A DNA stretch of 64,000 bases from Dastarcus helophoroides. Taxonomy: Eukaryota; Arthropoda; Insecta; Coleoptera; Bothrideridae. The translations under genes and the position numbers were made by a program. The DNA is taken from positions 22,927,629 to 22,991,628 of the forward strand of contig CM053327.1 of NCBI GenBank assembly GCA_028583605.1. The letters run 5' to 3'. Each line of letters starts with the position of its first letter. Position 1 is the stretch's first letter. The notes under the pieces were generated by a model, which ran no database searches, had not been told where the DNA came from, and saw nothing but the letters and a program-made list of their open reading frames with translations. This document shows, in pieces, positions 48,342-59,803 of this stretch.

Positions 48342-50716
48342 TAGATCAACAGAAGAAACATATTTTTCAATCGCAAATTTAAATGATTACAATTTAAGAA
48401 AATAATATAGGATATTGTTTAGAGAAAGGTTTCCTCTTTTCAAAATAGTACATTTATTTAATATGTTGCAAAATTACCCCGAGATAAAATTATTTTTATT
48501 GCGGAAATTTGAATTCAATAATATAGCAATAAATTAGTCTATAGTCTGAATTAATACTTATTTTAAACTTGCAAGTTATCCAATAACTAATAAAATACAA
48601 GGTCTGCGATTAATGATAAGGAATGATATAAAACGAAATTAATATGTTTGTTATTAGAAGGAAGCTAACTAAAAGAAAATAAAAATCTTTCTCTATCTTC
48701 ATCAAAACTGATTACGTCATTGTTTATATACTGCCTACCTTTAATTAGGAATAAATAACATTATTGAGTAATGACCTAAGATTCATTATCTGGTAAATTG
48801 AAAACTTTTTTTATCTAACTTATTTTTTTTTTAATATAAGTACCTAATCTTTCTGGTGATCTTTGGCGTTGTCCTCTTAATCTGCATGTTCATTCATCTA
48901 CACGGAGGTTCCACTCTTGGTGTATTGAATAATTTTTTGTGGCACTTTTTGATAATACGCAATCGCTGTTTGCGGCAATCTAAAACAGATTGCCATTCCT
49001 TAATAGAAGGTACTGAAATTTAGGATTGTGAAAGGAGTGACCGGCGAAGAAAAAGCCAATAAACTGAATAAAAAAATACATATTTTCTTTATACCGGGTG
49101 TCCACGTCTGACGACTAAAGATAGTTTATTAATAGAGCTAAATGGTCGTATTTTTTAATCGAACAGCGCCATAGAAAAGACCAATTAATTCTCTTGAAAA
49201 AATTGCCTGTCAATCTTGATGAAAATAAATTTTTTTGTTAATGAGTTTAATGTTTTAAAATGTAAATATTTTTGAAAATTCTAAATTTATTTTTATTTGG
49301 TGTCTGCTTTCAAGAAATGTATTTAGAAATAGGTGGCCTAACAGTCCTTTCTCATATATTATAATATAATCTTTCCCTGTTTCTTAATTCAATTATCTAA
49401 ATAAACACTGAGGATTGGGGCAAACGTATATCCGCCCTCTTTTGCTTTGTTTTGGTTTTGTTGTCACATTTTATTTTTTTTCATTTTCTCATTATTTGGA
49501 AAATTATATAATTAAAAGAGGAAAAAGATACATCGCTTGTTATTCTGACTTCTTAGTTGCCTATACCTTAGACATTTAATAAATATTTATTGATGTTATA
49601 CCGTAAAAAAACATCGATGTATCCATTCTAAACACAGATATTTAATAACTTTTGCACTCTTAATTGTTATGAAGCATTCGTGGCTGCGTTCTGGGAATTT
49701 AGTCTGGATGTTCTCGGCAGTTGTAGTTAATTCGCCAAGAAGAAATATTGGTTCCAAATAAAAAAATATTCTGGAAAATTTGCGAAGATCTATGTAGTTC
49801 CCTAGCATACATGGAGAACACCCGGTTGCCTCTTTCAATCTTAGCATCAGGAAAAATACAATTAAGGAGTTCAACTAGCAGATGAAAATGTGGAGAAATT
49901 TTATCATACTGAAATTTAGCTTCAAGATATCGATCATTAAATTCGATGGTGTCAGTTCACCAACACGTTGAATAAATATCAAATTAACAAACTGAATTGA
50001 AACATTAGGCTCGGGGGCTTTACTTCTACGTCTCGTTTTTTATTTATGAATAATATTACTAAATGTGCATCCTTGGATCAATGTTCGATGTGTGTTGATA
50101 ACTCAAAAATATATAACATTTTTATCACAATAAATATTCCATTTATATACTTGATGACATTACGAGTCTCAATGTCAATGCTGTGAACATAATCATCAAT
50201 ACACATTATTATTATTTGATTGGATGATTTGAAGTAACTTGACATATTTTTCGGGACTCATCTAACCTTATTGGCGCTTTACGTTTATGAAAGAGCATGT
50301 TAGATTATTTAGAATTTCTAAACCACTTTTTTTTTCAAACGATATTGATACCCTGTAAATTGGTTAAGATATATTACTACAGTATATTCTATATTCCCAA
50401 CAATTTTATCTATAACACTATATTTTTGGTATAAGAGTATATTACCATTTGCTTTTTAAAGGAGAAATCCTGTACATTTTTGCATATTTGAAGCAGTTAT
50501 AAAAGGGTGATTAAAGTGATATCAAATAATAACAATCTGAAATGAACAATTTTTGAGATATTTAAAAAAATATATAAAAGTTGAACCTAATTTGGAAATT
50601 GAAAATCGTGTTCACAGTTTGCTTTTTTTTAAATTCAAATTGAATGGCATGTAAAGAGTGATTCAATTTAGATTTCCACATAAAGGTATAAAGGGAATAC
50701 AGATAAAGAGAATACA
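48342..50716. other. AT-rich region with one unidentified coding-like segment
   Basis: On the minus strand at about 49935-49705 one frame is open and reads RYLEAKFQYDKISPHFHLL followed by VELLNCIFPDAKIERGN. It then continues in a second frame to 49596. The composition suggests a decayed transposase or host-derived exon, but I do not recognise the family. The rest shows nothing clear. Confidence 0.35.
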
Positions 50717-50876
50717 AATGGCTTCTGAAGCACAGCATCCTTGACCTAATGTGAGTTATATACAATCATATTTGACGAGGAATCTAAAAATGTAATAATA
50801 TAAGGGTATTTTATTTAAAAAAAAAATAAATTACACAGCGCTTAGGATTAATTCAAACACTTTGTATAGTTTAAAT
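50717..50876 (+). repeat. 160-bp direct repeat, left copy
   Basis: Matches 52369-52530 at close to 90 percent by eye (landmarks CTGAAGCACAG, ATGTGAGTTATATACA, GAATCTAAAAATGTAATAA, CACTTTGTATAGTTTAAA). The two copies flank about 1.5 kb that includes a mariner-type transposase relic. Confidence 0.7.
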
Positions 50877-51019
50877 GGAAAAATCTCTAAAAAATACTTA
50901 TTTTTCCTTTAAGAATAGTTCATTATAATTATATTGAGTAAATGATTGCTTCATCGCTGCTCATATAGAATGACGTAATTCGTATGTGAAAATTTTGGAC
51001 TACTTTTCAGTACAAATCA

Positions 51020-51430
51020 GGTTCTATGTCGGCTATTTTGCACCTAATTCCCAGTTTAGCTTTGAAATGGCATTCACTTTATTTTCGTAGGCTCTATTTA
51101 CTCTCCAATGCCCAAAAGAAAAAATCTGCGGGAGTTAAATCATATGATCTCCGCGGCCTTTTGATGTCGCGCAATAATTGTATTGTTTCGCCTACTGTAG
51201 GCAGATGTCGTCTTCCTGTTGAAATGAGAGATCTTAGATGTCCATATTATTCATACATTTGAATTATTCCTATAAAAAATTGTTATCATGTTCCGATAAG
51301 CGAACGCGATTAGCCTGTAATAGAATACTCCGCATGATGCCCTGAAAAATAAGGGGGCCGATTACGTCTCCGGAACAAAAGGCAAGCTCAACAGTCACAT
51401 TTCAAGGATGTATTTCCGTCTGAATAATCT
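51020..51430 (-). pseudogene. Mariner-type DDE transposase remnant
   Basis: On the minus strand the order of motifs is ELAFCSGDVIGPLIFQGIM (about 51395), LSFQQEDDI (family: WFQQDGA), VGETIQLLRDIK and then PRRSYDLTPADFFFW (family: PPRSxDLTPLDFFLW, about 51150). VYENK-like residues follow. At least three frame changes are needed to connect them. This is the same general family as the remnants at 14465 and 62331. It is inactive. Confidence 0.7.
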
Positions 51431-52368
51431 CGGATTTTCTGCAAATATTTTAAAAATTCGCTGTGTAGTGGAACATGTAAACCGGCCCATACACTATGCA
51501 ATTAGTTAAACAACACAATTGTCGAAGCGATAGTTGCATAGTGTGTGGGGCTGTCCTCCAACAAGTCGTAGGATATGGTGGAGTCGGTAGCAAGTTGACC
51601 GTTTTAAAAATTTATTTTACAACCGAGCTTGATAGGGTAGATGCGCCAGTAACTGCCCACCCACCAGTGGTCGGTGACAACATTTAATAGTGTGACAACT
51701 TAAATTAAAATCTTCCGATAGGTTAGCGGCGGGGATACCAGTTAAGACGGTATCAAATATTTAATAGGCCGGACTATGACACTTTTTTTCACTCTGATAC
51801 TAACACAAATTACGTGGGCCAGTAGATCGTGTGCTGAATTAACGATTTAAAATGATTTTTGTTTAAAATTTCGACTTCTAAATCAAAATTTGGATTTTTT
51901 AGGAATTAAAATTCCATTTTTTCAATGTTGAGACTTCCATCCCCAAATTTCGAGTTTTCTCAAGAAATTCACACACGTATTTAGTGTCCCAAATCGTTCG
52001 AGCGATAAATGAAAAGCAGATTTTTTAGGATGCGATATACCTACGTATTATTTATTAATAATTTTTTTTAGTCTATTAGTGCTTATTTTGTTTTATTAAG
52101 AATGCTCATTTTCCGATTTTGGAAGAAATGCAAATAAATGACAATTTCTCAAGAACTGATAGAGATTTTATATCAATCGAAAGAATATTAAAATCTGCTT
52201 CAAATGATGAAAAAAAAAAAAAAAATACTAGTTCCTTTTGAAAAAAAAAAGTTATTCGAGTTTGATATTTTGAAAATTAAGGTAGCATACATTACGTTAA
52301 ATCGAATAGTGAATAGTTATTTGACATTAAAGACAATAATATAGTCAGAAGATTAAAAATAAAAATTA
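51431..52368. other. Sequence between the direct repeats, unassigned
   Basis: The part at 51480-51780 is richer in GC and may be another piece of the same mariner-type element, but I could not read further motifs. Segment 51850-51960 contains AAATTTCGA-type blocks. Confidence 0.3.
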
Positions 52369-52530
52369 AATGGCTCTGAAGCACAGGATCCTTGACTTAA
52401 TGTGAGTTATATACAGGCATATTAAAATTTGACGAAGAATCTAAAAATGTAATAACATAAGGGTGTTGTATTTAAAAAAAAATAAATTAGATAGCACTTA
52501 GGTTAATTCGAACACTTTGTATAGTTTAAA
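52369..52530 (+). repeat. 160-bp direct repeat, right copy
   Basis: Partner of 50717-50876 in the same orientation. It has no recognisable LTR start or end dinucleotides, so I treat it as a second copy of a short dispersed repeat rather than an LTR. Confidence 0.7.
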
Positions 52531-53795
52531 ATATTTCACAAGGATGCCCAATAAAAGTAGAAGCAACTTTTGTAAAACAATATTTTCTCTAAAGTGAGTC
52601 ATAACAAAGTTATAAAGCTTTTATTCTTATGGGGGACATGTTGTATATGTTTTGAGAAAAATTGCTAATATTTAATTATTACGATAAAAATCTTTACGAG
52701 AAAAGCTAAAAGTTCATCAAAAAAGTCTTATTTCAGCTTCTAGGAGATAATCAACGACAACAATTCAAGAAAATAATCAAAATTACCAATTTAAGGTAAA
52801 CATTTTAATTTTTAAAAAATTTAAATATTTTCAGGTTCAGCTAAGAAAATTGTAAGAAGATTTTAAATGTTAAGAAGCAAGACCTTTATAAAAATTGAAT
52901 TTTAACACGAAAATTCGAGAAAACATTTTAAATTTAAAACCGAAGTTTCAAAAAAAGTTGATATATTAAAATCAATATTTTGTAAGAAACAATTGAAATG
53001 TCTTAGAAAAAATAAAATTGTGACGTTAAGATCAAAAATGAGGTTTGACAAAAATTTGCAGCTTCGACATTAATGACGAAATTTAGAAAAAATATTAACG
53101 TTTTTGAAAAATCTAAAATTCAAAGAAAAATTATAATTATTGGGAGAAAAATTACCATTTTAAGTTTGATATATATTTTCAATCTTAACTTAAATAATTT
53201 TAAACTACAGAATAGTCTGTTTTCCCGAAATTTCAACTTTGAAAATTTTGTTCCAAAAATTTTGAATTTTAACTTTGAATTTCCAAATTTTTATAGACAC
53301 CATCAAACGTACTGCAAATTTTTACGACCACTGATGTTCATATCGTGTGGTAGCCAAAATCTTACGCAACGTTCCACTGTTCAATCTGTAGTACAACCTA
53401 GCGTATTTCAAATATTACATAGTGTTTAAGGCCCATTTGGTGCAATCGAAGACAAATCAATGTGCTTGGATTTTCGGACAATATTGTTTTTTGAATAACC
53501 TCTATGGAAATGTTGAAGGATTTTGATTTTAGTTACGGATCTATTAGTTTGCTTAAATATTTGGAATACGTCCAAATTGTGCGTTAAAGCATGAAATGCA
53601 TTTATCCTCGATCAACCATTTTCATAAGATGCTTGGTTTTTCAATTGTATATTGCTCCATGACATATATTTTTAGGTTAGAAATCTTACGTTACCATTTA
53701 TAAATACAAAAGAATATTTTACACTATTATATGAAACTCAATCGGAATCATTCCTTATACTGTTGCAATAAAATAAAAGCTAAGAAAGGACTTAC
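52531..53795. other. AT-rich repeat blocks; intron downstream of the unnamed exon
   Basis: Segment 52700-53290 is made of degenerate AAATTTCGA-type blocks. The last part (53430-53795) is unremarkable and would be intron of the minus-strand gene that owns exon 54043-53796. Confidence 0.4.
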
Positions 53796-54043
53796 AAGAA
53801 TGGGAAGATCATCGGTGATGTCTATCTTTGGGTTGTAGTGTCTTTCGGGGATGGTTTCAAAGGAAATGCTTTGACGGAAACTTGTACCAGGAGAGAAGGA
53901 CTGCGGTTGACTCGCCTTTGGTTCCCCTATGGAGATGATTCTTTGAAGATGAAGTGGTTTTCGAGATTTTCGATGAATTGCTGAAGGGTAACGCCTCAAT
54001 TCGGAAACGGATTGAATTCGCGCCTCAATTCGCCGTTTGGGGG
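53796..54043 (-). CDS. Internal coding exon of an unidentified minus-strand gene
   Basis: The exon reads in one frame from KRRIEARIQSVSELRRYPSA through PQSFSPGTSFRQSISFETIP to NPKIDITDDLPIL. It is followed by the donor GTAAGTCC at 53795. It is markedly richer in GC and in Arg, Ser and Pro codons than the surrounding DNA. The open frame extends upstream to 54083 but contains no ATG, and an in-frame stop lies beyond that. The likeliest start is therefore the acceptor ATACAG at 54044, entering with two bases of a split codon; another acceptor is possible. The product is not recognised. A basic, Ser-rich, probably unstructured segment joined to an acidic end would suit a regulatory region, but that is inference. 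No other exon of the gene was found in the window. Confidence 0.5.
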
Positions 54044-56658
54044 CTGTATTTTTTGCAACGCCGATTAAATTCGAAGTAAACAAACTTCGGTTTTCAGAAA
54101 ATGAATATATGGAAACTCATGCCAATATACAAGCGTAAGAGCTCCCAAACAGCGCGAGCTCTCTAACTAGTAAAAACTGACTTAAATGTTTGTTCAAAAA
54201 ATCAATATAGAGTTCAGACTTTTAGATAAATGTTTCCTAGATTGCCTGATTATCCATGTATGATTCGCAGGGTAATAAAGACAACCCTCGGTGTTATCAT
54301 TACATTCTTAATTAACGGTACACGTGTATGTCATATGTAATGTTCAATTCAATAGTATGTTATTATCGCTTTCCTTATCCTATGTTCCCCTACCAAGAAA
54401 TCGAAAAATTGTTTTCTAGTATAAAAGCAACAAAAGGCTGTGTTAGTCTACATAGTTTAATTTTTTGTTCTGAACAGAACATATTTTGTTTCATATAAAA
54501 AGTTTGTACTACTTTATATTATAAAAGAAAATTTTAATTGCAACCGAACTTATACTAATATATTTATAATTCATGGTGAACTCACGTACCATATATTGTT
54601 AAAGAATATTACCCTGAAGCAAAGTAAACAATGCAACTTTTAATTTTCTTTTGCGTAATGTTGCAGTAAGATGATAATATTTGCATGTTAAAAAAAGTAA
54701 ATACATAGCTTTAAAAAAGTTGTTACTAATGGTGAACATGTTATATGATAATTTTATAAAGCGACGTTTTATTTCTTTTGCATGTTTAATTACTTTAATT
54801 TACTTAGGTACAAAAACTTTTACTAATGGTCATTTAGTTGTTTAGGTAATTCCATAAAGTTAATACGTCAACATAAAGTCATACATACTTAGCATAATTT
54901 ATCCTTCTAAATTCACATCGTATGGATGTTAGTTAAATTTTGCTATTAAAAATGACTTAAATTTCTACAGAGGTAATTATTATGCCTACAACCAATGTAT
55001 TTATTTACTTAGTTTTTGTACATAAATTAAAATCTTTAGTTTCTTCTTCAATATTAACTCAACGTTCACAACATATAGCTGAAAAAATGCCTAAGTAATA
55101 CTATTATATATCGAATTTTTAATTAATCATATTTTGGCATATTAATTTAAAAACTAGAAGTAGCAATATAAGTAAGTGGTTTTCATATTTCATTATTCCT
55201 ATTTTGTGTTGTATTAACAAGGCCCACTAATGCTGTAATAAGTTTGGTATATATTTTTTATTGCATCTATTATAATGAAGAATATTATTTGATTAAAAAT
55301 CAAAATATAAAAAATAAATGCGTGACCCCGTTTACTTGGAATGTCGCAAATTAGCACAATTAATAACCATTTTTATGGTACTATAAAAAAATCAACAGTG
55401 AATAATTTTCAAAGGTTATATAGATACGTTTCACTGATCCGGAATTAGTTTAAAGCACCCGTATTCTAAGGAGCGCCCTCTCTAAATTTGGTGTAAACGA
55501 GTTAGCATTTCATTATAAAATCCGGATACTCTCCTTGTATTAGTTTGTAATAACAGAATTGTCTTGACACTTTGTTGAGGAATTAGTTTGGAGTACCGTA
55601 TTATTCGGAATACGAATACTAGACCAATAATTCTGCTAAATGCAATTAGAAAAATAATAAAAACATAGCAATATTTCATTCTAGAAAGCGTTTTATAATT
55701 TTGAAAAATATCGTTAAAAAATTTCAGGTTGTTTTATTAGTTATACATTTTCCATTTTTACGATAAAGAGAAAAATTGATCTAGTTTTAATACACAATTG
55801 GAAATATTAAAATTAACATTTAGGGTTTAGTTCTTTGAGTAATTACTCATTTCGCATTTGTAATATAAATAAAGTAAATTATAAAAATATCCCATTTTCA
55901 GCTTGTTTCTTAAAATAAACCCCAATAACCATATGTCTTTCAAAAGCCCAAATTATACTTAATAAATATAAAAAATAATATAGAGGGTATTCCATTTAAA
56001 AAATATTACTTTGAAATTTGTTTAATATTTGACATTTCCAACCCTTACTTCGTGGAATTCTTTAATATTCATAACTATTAAACTTTATTAACGATAAAAA
56101 CGCAACAAACAAATCTTGTGGAATTTTTAAATTTTGTTGCGTTTTTATCATTAATAAAGTTTAATAGTTTTGATTAATATCTCATAAATTTGCATTTTTA
56201 GACAAAATTCTACTACGCCTTCTACTACTTCTACTATGAACTTAAAATGCTATAACAAGATCAGTTTTTATCTTTTTGATATATGACCTTTTAAAGGAAA
56301 TATGAAGGTTGTCTAAAAGGCGAATATTTTCAACATTACCCTGCCGCTTAAAAATTAATCCAGGCATGACAAAGACACCGAAAACCTTCATTTAATCAAA
56401 AAGTAGGCACACTGACGTAAAATCTCAACACTCTACCTTTAATAATAACTCCAACATCACCGAAAAGTACCGAAAACTGAATTACTCTGTACATCTACGT
56501 TGAATATTTTAAATCCATTACAATCTGATATACAATTTGCCTTAAAAGTCGTGCTCATTTCGGAAAGTGGCGGTTTTCTGAAAAAGTTACTCTTATAGAT
56601 CAATCTGTTTTTTTTTTTATTTTTGAAGCATGAACTTTGGTGAAGTTCAATTCTTAAA
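54044..56658. other. AT-rich region upstream of the unnamed exon
   Basis: It contains a GAGCTC-rich patch at 54138-54162 and the hairpin repeat at 56073-56169. No further exon, RNA gene or transposon protein was recognised. Confidence 0.4.
56073..56169. repeat. 37-bp near-perfect inverted repeat
   Basis: Arms 56073-56109 and 56133-56169 pair with a single mismatch around a 23-nt loop (AACTATTAAACTTTATTAAC...). The left arm is shared with the unc80 intron hairpin at 11157, so this is a second member of the same hairpin family. Confidence 0.72.
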
Positions 56659-56850
56659 TTTTTTTTAAGTATAATCCAGTTACAAAGGGTAACTTTATTA
56701 TGCCCTTGAAAGATTGCAAGCAGGAGGTCGAAACAAAGGATATGTGGCAACAAACCGCCGTTTTAAGCGGGGTTGTATTGTAATTATCGGGGAAAAACCT
56801 GCTTGGCAAATAATACCAGAGTTTGGAAGCTCTGTAGAAAAAATAAAGAA
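56659..56850 (-). mobile_element. 3' end of the same non-LTR family as 36714-37720
   Basis: Poly-T (56659-56666) is followed by AAGTATAATCCAGTTACAAAGG and later by TTTGGAAGCTCTGTAGAAAAAA-like sequence. The layout matches the untranslated 3' end at 36714-36890. Only the tail region is present, and it is diverged. Confidence 0.5.
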
Positions 56851-57709
56851 AATAATGTCGTTGCTAGTGATTTAAGATTCAAGCAGGAGTTTTTATAGAG
56901 AATGACTTTGTCTTGTAAATCCATATCTTGGAACACACTGTAAACATCATTGAAAAAATTAAGAAGTATTCTTAAATGTCTACATATTTTTTTATCCTGA
57001 TAGGATTCATAGTTTAAATTAATTTAAATATTTAAAAAATCTATACTTTAAGAATAAAATTTTACGTAAGAAACCTTGAAATTGATAGTATGAACTAGAA
57101 CTTTTAAATTTTCAAAAGAAAGTAGGAAAAAACTATGATTTTATTTTCAAATCAACTTTTTAGCTACAAATTATAAAATTAAAAAAAAACAATTTTCCAG
57201 TTTAAAATAGACATTTGAGAACAGAAAACAAAGAAAATATTAAACATAAATTCATACCAGAATATAAACTGGTGAGAATATACAAAAGAATATTTTTCTA
57301 CTAGGTTGGAAAGAGCTATCATTAAAGCTATGTATACATCCTTTTCACGTTAGAATCGTTAACATAATAATTTATATTGAGCAAATAAATACAAAATAAA
57401 TAGGACATTTCCTGATTTACTGGAATTTCTAAGTTGGATTGCTTTTTGCAGTCTCTAAATGAACAATGTATTTACTGTATGAATAAATCTTAAATGTCAT
57501 GTCACAGCATTTTTTTGTAGATAATTATTATCGAGTTCATAATATTGCCATTTTTATACCAGATTTCGGGGAGAAAAGTTTGGAATGGATATATATTTCT
57601 GGAGCTCTCAAAACTTTGAACTTTGAAATTTTGAAATGTCAACAGGAAACACAACCTTTGGCTAAATACCACCCGACCTCAAATTCAACGGTCTCCTTTT
57701 AGATATCAC
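56851..57709. other. AT-rich sequence, nothing recognised
   Basis: Segment 57000-57200 holds AAATTTCGA-like blocks. No coding region is supported. Confidence 0.4.
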
Positions 57710-58106
57710 TTTTTTTTTAACTATAATTCACTCTGAAAGGGTAATCCTGATTTGGAACACTGCGAGTAGGATGCGAAAATAAAAATAGCTGACGATGAAG
57801 TATGGAAGTTTTATAAAAAAAACGAGCAATTCTTACTTACCAAAATGGACCACAGCATAAGAATTCGTTGTCTTTGACTATCTCACTTCCCATAAAAGTA
57901 CTTGTGTAAAAGACACATCCGCCTGTGTCCCAGTGTCTCGAGAGACTCGGGTCGTCACCAATTAGGCGAATGCATTTGTTTGAATTGAATCCAAAAGTGC
58001 CAAAATATGTTCCAAATATAAGAAGCAGTATTCTAGTGTTGGCTTAGCTTGGGAGAAATAGAGGGTGATCAGGTGATGTGATGTAAAGTACTTTTTAGTT
58101 TCAAAA
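57710..58106 (-). mobile_element. Degraded copy of the same non-LTR family as 36714-37720
   Basis: It starts with poly-T and shares GCGAGTAGGATGCG, GGCGAATxxxTTTGTTTGAATTGAATCCA, GCAGTATTCTAGTxTTGGC and GAAGTACTTTTTAG-like landmarks with 36714-37260. The encoded LDSIQRR-region frame is broken. This is an older, shorter insertion in the same orientation. Confidence 0.65.
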
Positions 58107-58649
58107 CTTACATTACTTCATACAAATTTTAAAAAAGCGCTTGGACAAATCAATTTTGTTTTTTTTTTGGAGCGTCAATGTTTAATTTAATTTTAAAATT
58201 GTAACCAGTGACGGCGGAAGCGAGATAGGGAGGTTTTTTTAAAGCATCCCCTTTTTTTATTGCACCGTATGAAAGCTTATGTATTTCTAGTTACATATTC
58301 CACTGGCTACTTTCGTAAGCTGATAATTTTTGGAAAAATTATTCATATAGGTCAATTTCGTTTCTTTGGAACATAAACTTTGCTAAAGGTCAATTTTCAA
58401 CAATTTCACCCGTGGCGGAGGAAAAGAGATCAAATTATTTTTTTTAATAAAAGCTACCTTTTTCTATTACACCGTCTAAAGGTTTTTCTGATTAATTTGG
58501 TGTGCAACATGTAAAAAAATTTTTAAACCAAAACTGAAAAACCCTAAATTTTCTTATTTCTGAGATTCAACGGTCTTTTCCATTTTTGTCTAGAACTTCC
58601 CTACCTACCAGTCCCCTACATGTTGCACAGCAGATGAGACAGACATTTA
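58107..58649. other. Unassigned intergenic sequence
   Basis: Two similar poly-purine segments occur (near 58210 and 58415, each with GTGGCGGAGG-like or GACGGCGGAAG words). They may be a short duplication. No gene is visible. Confidence 0.3.
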
Positions 58650-59803
58650 TTTTTAAAATAGGGAAAAGTCGGTTACGGACATCATAGAAGATTACCCAGA
58701 TAGTGTCGGACTTCCGCTCAAACTACGGGTACCGACTAAAAACCCCTACCTCTTCAGGTCGGGCCCTTGGCCCTCTATCCCTCCGTCGGAACAGTGCAAT
58801 AGTGCTGGAGCACTATTGCAAACTGTTTTGCCTGAAATATAAGAAACAAACAACATAAAAAATTTCCGAAATGAAAGTCGTAGCCTGGAGGACCATCCTT
58901 GGTCTCCTAATCCTTGTTGGGATGTCTGAATCGTAATCCACTGCCTGTCGAACTAGTTCGTTGGGATGCGTTTCCGCTCTCACCATCGCTCTGGAATTAA
59001 TTTCCTTAAGAAAATCTCTTACCAAAGGTAGTTCAGCTTCCCCAGACGTTCTGGAACACCTGGAGTTTCTTCATCTGATTATTCGTCGCCTATGACCAAG
59101 CTACAGATGTGTAGGTCATCGCTGGTCTTATGATTGATTTGTATAATAACACTTTAAGTCTAATGGACAGGTTATTATTTCTACCAATCATCGCTTGCAG
59201 CAGTCCCTTCAGCATTTTGGCGTTGGACACTGCATAATCGATGTGTGCCTGGAATGTAAGTCTTGTATCAATAATTACACCTAGATACTTTGACTGAAGT
59301 CTCCAGTCGAGGTTTTGACCATGAACATTTACATGTCCATACGGTTGGAGTCTTCTTCGGGTGAAAAAGACTGCTTGGGTCTTGTCTGCGTTGACTTGGA
59401 TTCTCCATTGACCGAAGTAATCTAGTAGACTGTCTGTTGCCTCCTGAAGTCGTCTGGTGACCAACTCTGGAGTGTAAGAGTACGCGACCTAAGCCGTGTC
59501 GTCTGCGGAAGTTGCCAAAAATGTGTGGTCGATTGTTCGATTGGCTCTCGGGATGTCTGCTGTGAACAGAGAATACAGCAGAGGTGACAGGGCAGAGCCT
59601 TGAGGCACCCCATGCTGTAACCTAAACTGGTTTGATAGTTCCTGTCCCACCTTTGCTCTGAATGAGCGTTGGTCCAGGAACAAGCTTACCATTTGAACCA
59701 TTGTTAGAGGTATTTCAAACTGCTGCATCTTGTAAACAAGTCCTTAGTGCCAAACTGTGTCAAATGCCTTGGAGATATCGAAGAAAATAGCTCCACAACA
59801 GAA
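58650..59803 (-). mobile_element. Jockey-clade non-LTR retrotransposon, 5'-truncated, reverse transcriptase and 3' end
   Basis: Minus strand, in order: FFDISKAFDTVWH (about 59785), FLDQRSFRAKVG, HGVPQGSALSPLLYSLFTAD, ATSADDTA (catalytic box), then LDYFGQWRIQVNADKTQAVF, KYLGVIIDTRLTFQAHIDYA and LLYKSIIRPAMTYTSVAW. A last scrap reads HPNELVRQAVDYD (about 58960). The aspartates of the ADD box remain, but stops after FDTVWH, after ADDTA and after SVAWS inactivate it. The reading style (PQGSALSPLLYSLFTADIP, YLGV-D) is typical of Jockey. Confidence 0.85.

Noticed and set aside
54044..54083. Extension of the unnamed exon to a TTG codon at 54083 as a translation start
   Set aside because: There is no ATG in the frame, and an in-frame stop lies just upstream. 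An internal exon starting at a splice acceptor is more likely.
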